Assembly: GCF_027920805.1 (NCBI RefSeq)
Contig: NZ_JANWOI010000001.1
Location: 682,001 to 746,000, forward strand
Length of the DNA stretch: 64,000 nucleotides
Direction of reading: 5' to 3'
Source of the DNA: Govania unica
GTDB lineage: Bacteria; Pseudomonadota; Alphaproteobacteria; Sphingomonadales; Govanellaceae
Of this stretch, positions 62,414-64,000 are shown piece by piece. Below the pieces are notes generated by a model. The model was not told the origin of the DNA. It searched no databases and saw only the letters and a list, made by a program, of their open reading frames with translations. Within the stretch, counting starts at the first letter, position 1. Each line of letters starts with the position of its first letter. Both the position numbers and the translations under genes were made by a program.

Positions 62414-63130
62414 TCAGGATGCGGCGGCCTGGCGGCGGCCGAAACCGCCGGGCCGGGCTATGGCGTCACGCCGCACGGGCGCAGTTGACTGGAAGACCGT
62501 GCGGCGGAAATTGCGCTCCAGACGGTCGCTGATATATTGCCAGAGCTCACCGACTTCGCGGGCCGAGGGGCCTTTGGGGTTGGTTTCCTGCACGGTGCGG
62601 CCATCGATCATGCTGGAGGCGAAATCGGTGCGGTGATGCAGGGTGACGGGGGCCACCGTGCCATGTTGCGACAGCGCGATGGCGGCGTCGGCGGTGATGC
62701 GCGCACGTGGCGTCGCGCCATTGACCACAAAGGTCACGGCCTTGCCGGAGCGGTCGGCGAGTTCCACCGTGGCTCCTGCGGCGCGCAAATCATGGGGGCT
62801 CGGCCGGGTCGGCACGATCACGAGGTCCGAGACGGCGATCACGCTCTGGATCGCAAGGGTGATGGCGGGCGGGGTATCGATGATGGCAAGTTTGAACCCG
62901 CGCGCCCGCAGATCATCCAGATCGCCAAGCAACCGGGAGATGGTGGTCTGGGCAAAAGCCGGGCTGTCTGCCGCGCGCTCGTTCCACCATTCCGAGAGAC
63001 TGCCCTGCGGGTCGGTGTCGAGGATCACAACCGGACCCGCGCCCGCGAGTTCGGCCTGAACAGCAATATGGCCGCTCAGGGTCGTCTTGCCGGAACCGCC
63101 TTTTTGCGAGGCAAATGCAATGACACGCAT
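62414..63130 (-). CDS. ParA-family ATPase (small, ParF-like)
   Basis: The 238-aa product has the deviant Walker A of ParA/MinD (KGGSGKTT, Lys10 and Lys15), switch I-like LDTDPQGSLSEW, and Walker B-like LAIIDTPPAIT. It has no N-terminal DNA-binding domain, so it is of the small ParF/MinD-like type. It positions cargo by dynamic ATP-dependent binding to DNA or membrane. A ParB is not encoded beside it; the small protein downstream (14 bp) with an RHH-like domain is a likely partner. The cargo is unknown. Confidence 0.85.
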   Translation of the reverse strand: MRVIAFASQKGGSGKTTLSGHIAVQAELAGAGPVVILDTDPQGSLSEWWNERAADSPAFAQTTISRLLGDLDDLRARGFKLAIIDTPPAITLAIQSVIAVSDLVIVPTRPSPHDLRAAGATVELADRSGKAVTFVVNGATPRARITADAAIALSQHGTVAPVTLHHRTDFASSMIDGRTVQETNPKGPSAREVGELWQYISDRLERNFRRTVFQSTAPVRRDAIARPGGFGRRQAAAS

Positions 63131-63416
63131 AGGTCTTCCTTCGCTTGTCCAAGATGTCAGTCAAGTATGCTGACGATTATTGTAAGAAGCGTAAAAGAAT
63201 GCCCGTTAACAAATAGTAAAACTAATAAATTTCTTGGTAATGATTGTTAATTTTTCGTTTTTTATTTTCTTATTATTTAAACGTGATTTGTATAAAATTT
63301 TATCTGGTCTGTTTTTCTTCGGTGCTGTCACGGCGGTTGCTTCATGGTCGTCGTGACGGCAGAATGACGCGCGTCGCGCGAGCCGTGCGCACCGCAAATA
63401 ACCCCACGGAGCAGTT
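63131..63416. other. AT-rich divergent intergenic region
   Basis: About 285 bp between parA (minus) and a Sel1-repeat gene (plus). The 130 bp next to parA is strikingly AT-rich compared with the rest of the window, with short runs such as TTGTTAATTTTTCG and TTATTATTTAAACG. No repeats of fixed spacing are evident by eye. It may hold promoters or a partition site. Confidence 0.6.
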
Positions 63417-64000
63417 ATGAGACGGTCGAGCCTGAGCGGATTTTCCAAGTTTTCTCCGAATGTTAGGGCTTGTTTTCTGGCCGCTTTCATGGTTGGCGCA
63501 ACGGCCTTGCCGCTGGCGGCTGCGGGCATGCGCGAAGGTGTCGAAGCCTACAAAAGCGGTGATTATGCAGGCGCCCTCAAGGAATGGTTGCCGCTCGCGG
63601 AACAGGGCAATCCGAACGCGCTTTACAATGTGGCTCAGCTTTACCGTACCGGCAAAGGCGTTCCGAAAGATATCGCCCTCGCCGAAAAATTTTATCGCGA
63701 AGCGGCCGAACGCGGTCATGTGGCGGCTCAGGGTAATCTCGGCACGTTGTATTATTTTGCCTTTCCCGACTCGCCACGCGTGAAGCCGGCCTTTGAATGG
63801 TGGGAAAAAGCGGCGCGGAACGGCGATGGCCGCTCGCAATATATGCTTGGGGTGATGCTCTTTAACGGGTCGCAGGTGACGCGCGATCCGGTGCGCGCCT
63901 ATGCCTGGATGCGGCTCGCAAACGAATCCGGTGTGCCGGAGGCGGCCAAGGCTGAACAGCAGATGGTGCATACCATGTCGGTGAAGGATGTCTCCGAAGG
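63417..64000 (+). CDS. Sel1-repeat exported protein (runs off right edge)
   Basis: From the ATG at 63417 the product has a probable signal peptide (SPNVRACFLAAFMVGATALPLAAAG). Sel1-like helical repeats follow: AYKSGDYAGALKEWLPLAEQGNPNALYNVAQLYRTGKGV, LAEKFYREAAERGHVAAQGNLGTLYYF, AFEWWEKAARNGDGRSQYMLGVMLFNG, AYAWMRLANESGVPEAAKAEQQ. Sel1 proteins act as protein-interaction scaffolds. At least 194 codons are present; no stop is seen before the edge. It is divergent from parA. Confidence 0.8.
   Translation, partial: MRRSSLSGFSKFSPNVRACFLAAFMVGATALPLAAAGMREGVEAYKSGDYAGALKEWLPLAEQGNPNALYNVAQLYRTGKGVPKDIALAEKFYREAAERGHVAAQGNLGTLYYFAFPDSPRVKPAFEWWEKAARNGDGRSQYMLGVMLFNGSQVTRDPVRAYAWMRLANESGVPEAAKAEQQMVHTMSVKDVSE

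Overview
The window is a stretch of a GC-rich alphaproteobacterial chromosome, mostly conserved housekeeping genes. The evidence is gene order and content: rpmH-rnpA-yidD-yidC-yihA-argB, SRP RNA-dnaX-ebfC-recR, lptC-lptA-lptB-rpoN-hpf-ptsN, a membrane-anchored CycM-type cytochrome c, an FzlA-like GST fold protein beside queG, a DUF1150 gene behind an Hsp20 gene, and DUF2336. I cannot fix the genus from sequence alone. No plasmid, phage, insertion sequence or CRISPR locus is visible.

Layout. 1-5.3 kb: the N-terminal part of a sensor kinase leaving the left edge, then ribosomal protein L34, RNase P protein, membrane insertion (YidD, YidC), the GTPase YihA and arginine synthesis (ArgB). 5.5-13.8 kb: a two-gene signalling unit (PAS/GAF/degenerate GGDEF plus DUF2336), a HAD nucleotidase, lysine and diaminopimelate synthesis (DapD, DapE), then TruA, Fmt and Def on the minus strand. 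13.9-20.9 kb: RmuC, RecR, EbfC, DnaX and SRP RNA, NudC, PheA and cytochrome c. 21-29.8 kb: NlpC/P60, MarR, aminopeptidase, GST, hypotheticals, tRNA-Ser, LepA and a methyltransferase. 29.9-38.1 kb: PheT, PheS, L20, L35, a TraB/GumN protein, IF-3 and ThrS. 38.5-50.2 kb: glycosyltransferase, hydrolase, epimerase, TPR protein, QueG, FzlA-like protein and glutamate synthase (GltB, GltD). 50.6-64 kb: an NDUFA9-like protein, tRNA-Leu, LtrA, RNase D, the Lpt/RpoN/HPF/PtsN cluster, a heat-shock unit, a SPOR lipoprotein, a ParA plus ribbon-helix-helix pair, and a Sel1-repeat protein cut by the right edge.

Several genes form working units. LptC, LptA and LptB supply lipopolysaccharide export. RpoN, HPF and PtsN link nitrogen and stationary-phase control. 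PheS, PheT, ThrS, IF-3, L20, L35, Def, Fmt and LepA serve translation. GltB and GltD assimilate ammonia.

The least ordinary content is (i) 16 short palindromic repeats of one family, many in opposed pairs, whose arms vary in a compensatory way; (ii) two coding sequences, truA and queG, that have absorbed such repeats in frame; (iii) an 18-bp tandem array that looks grown from a repeat end; (iv) an hsp20 gene with a heat-shock-type promoter, a ROSE-like RNA thermometer and an apparent ATT start; and (v) a ParA/RHH cassette resembling plasmid ParF/ParG partition but sitting among chromosomal genes. Item (v) is the best candidate for a poorly described system. The calls rest on reading the sequence; no database search was run.
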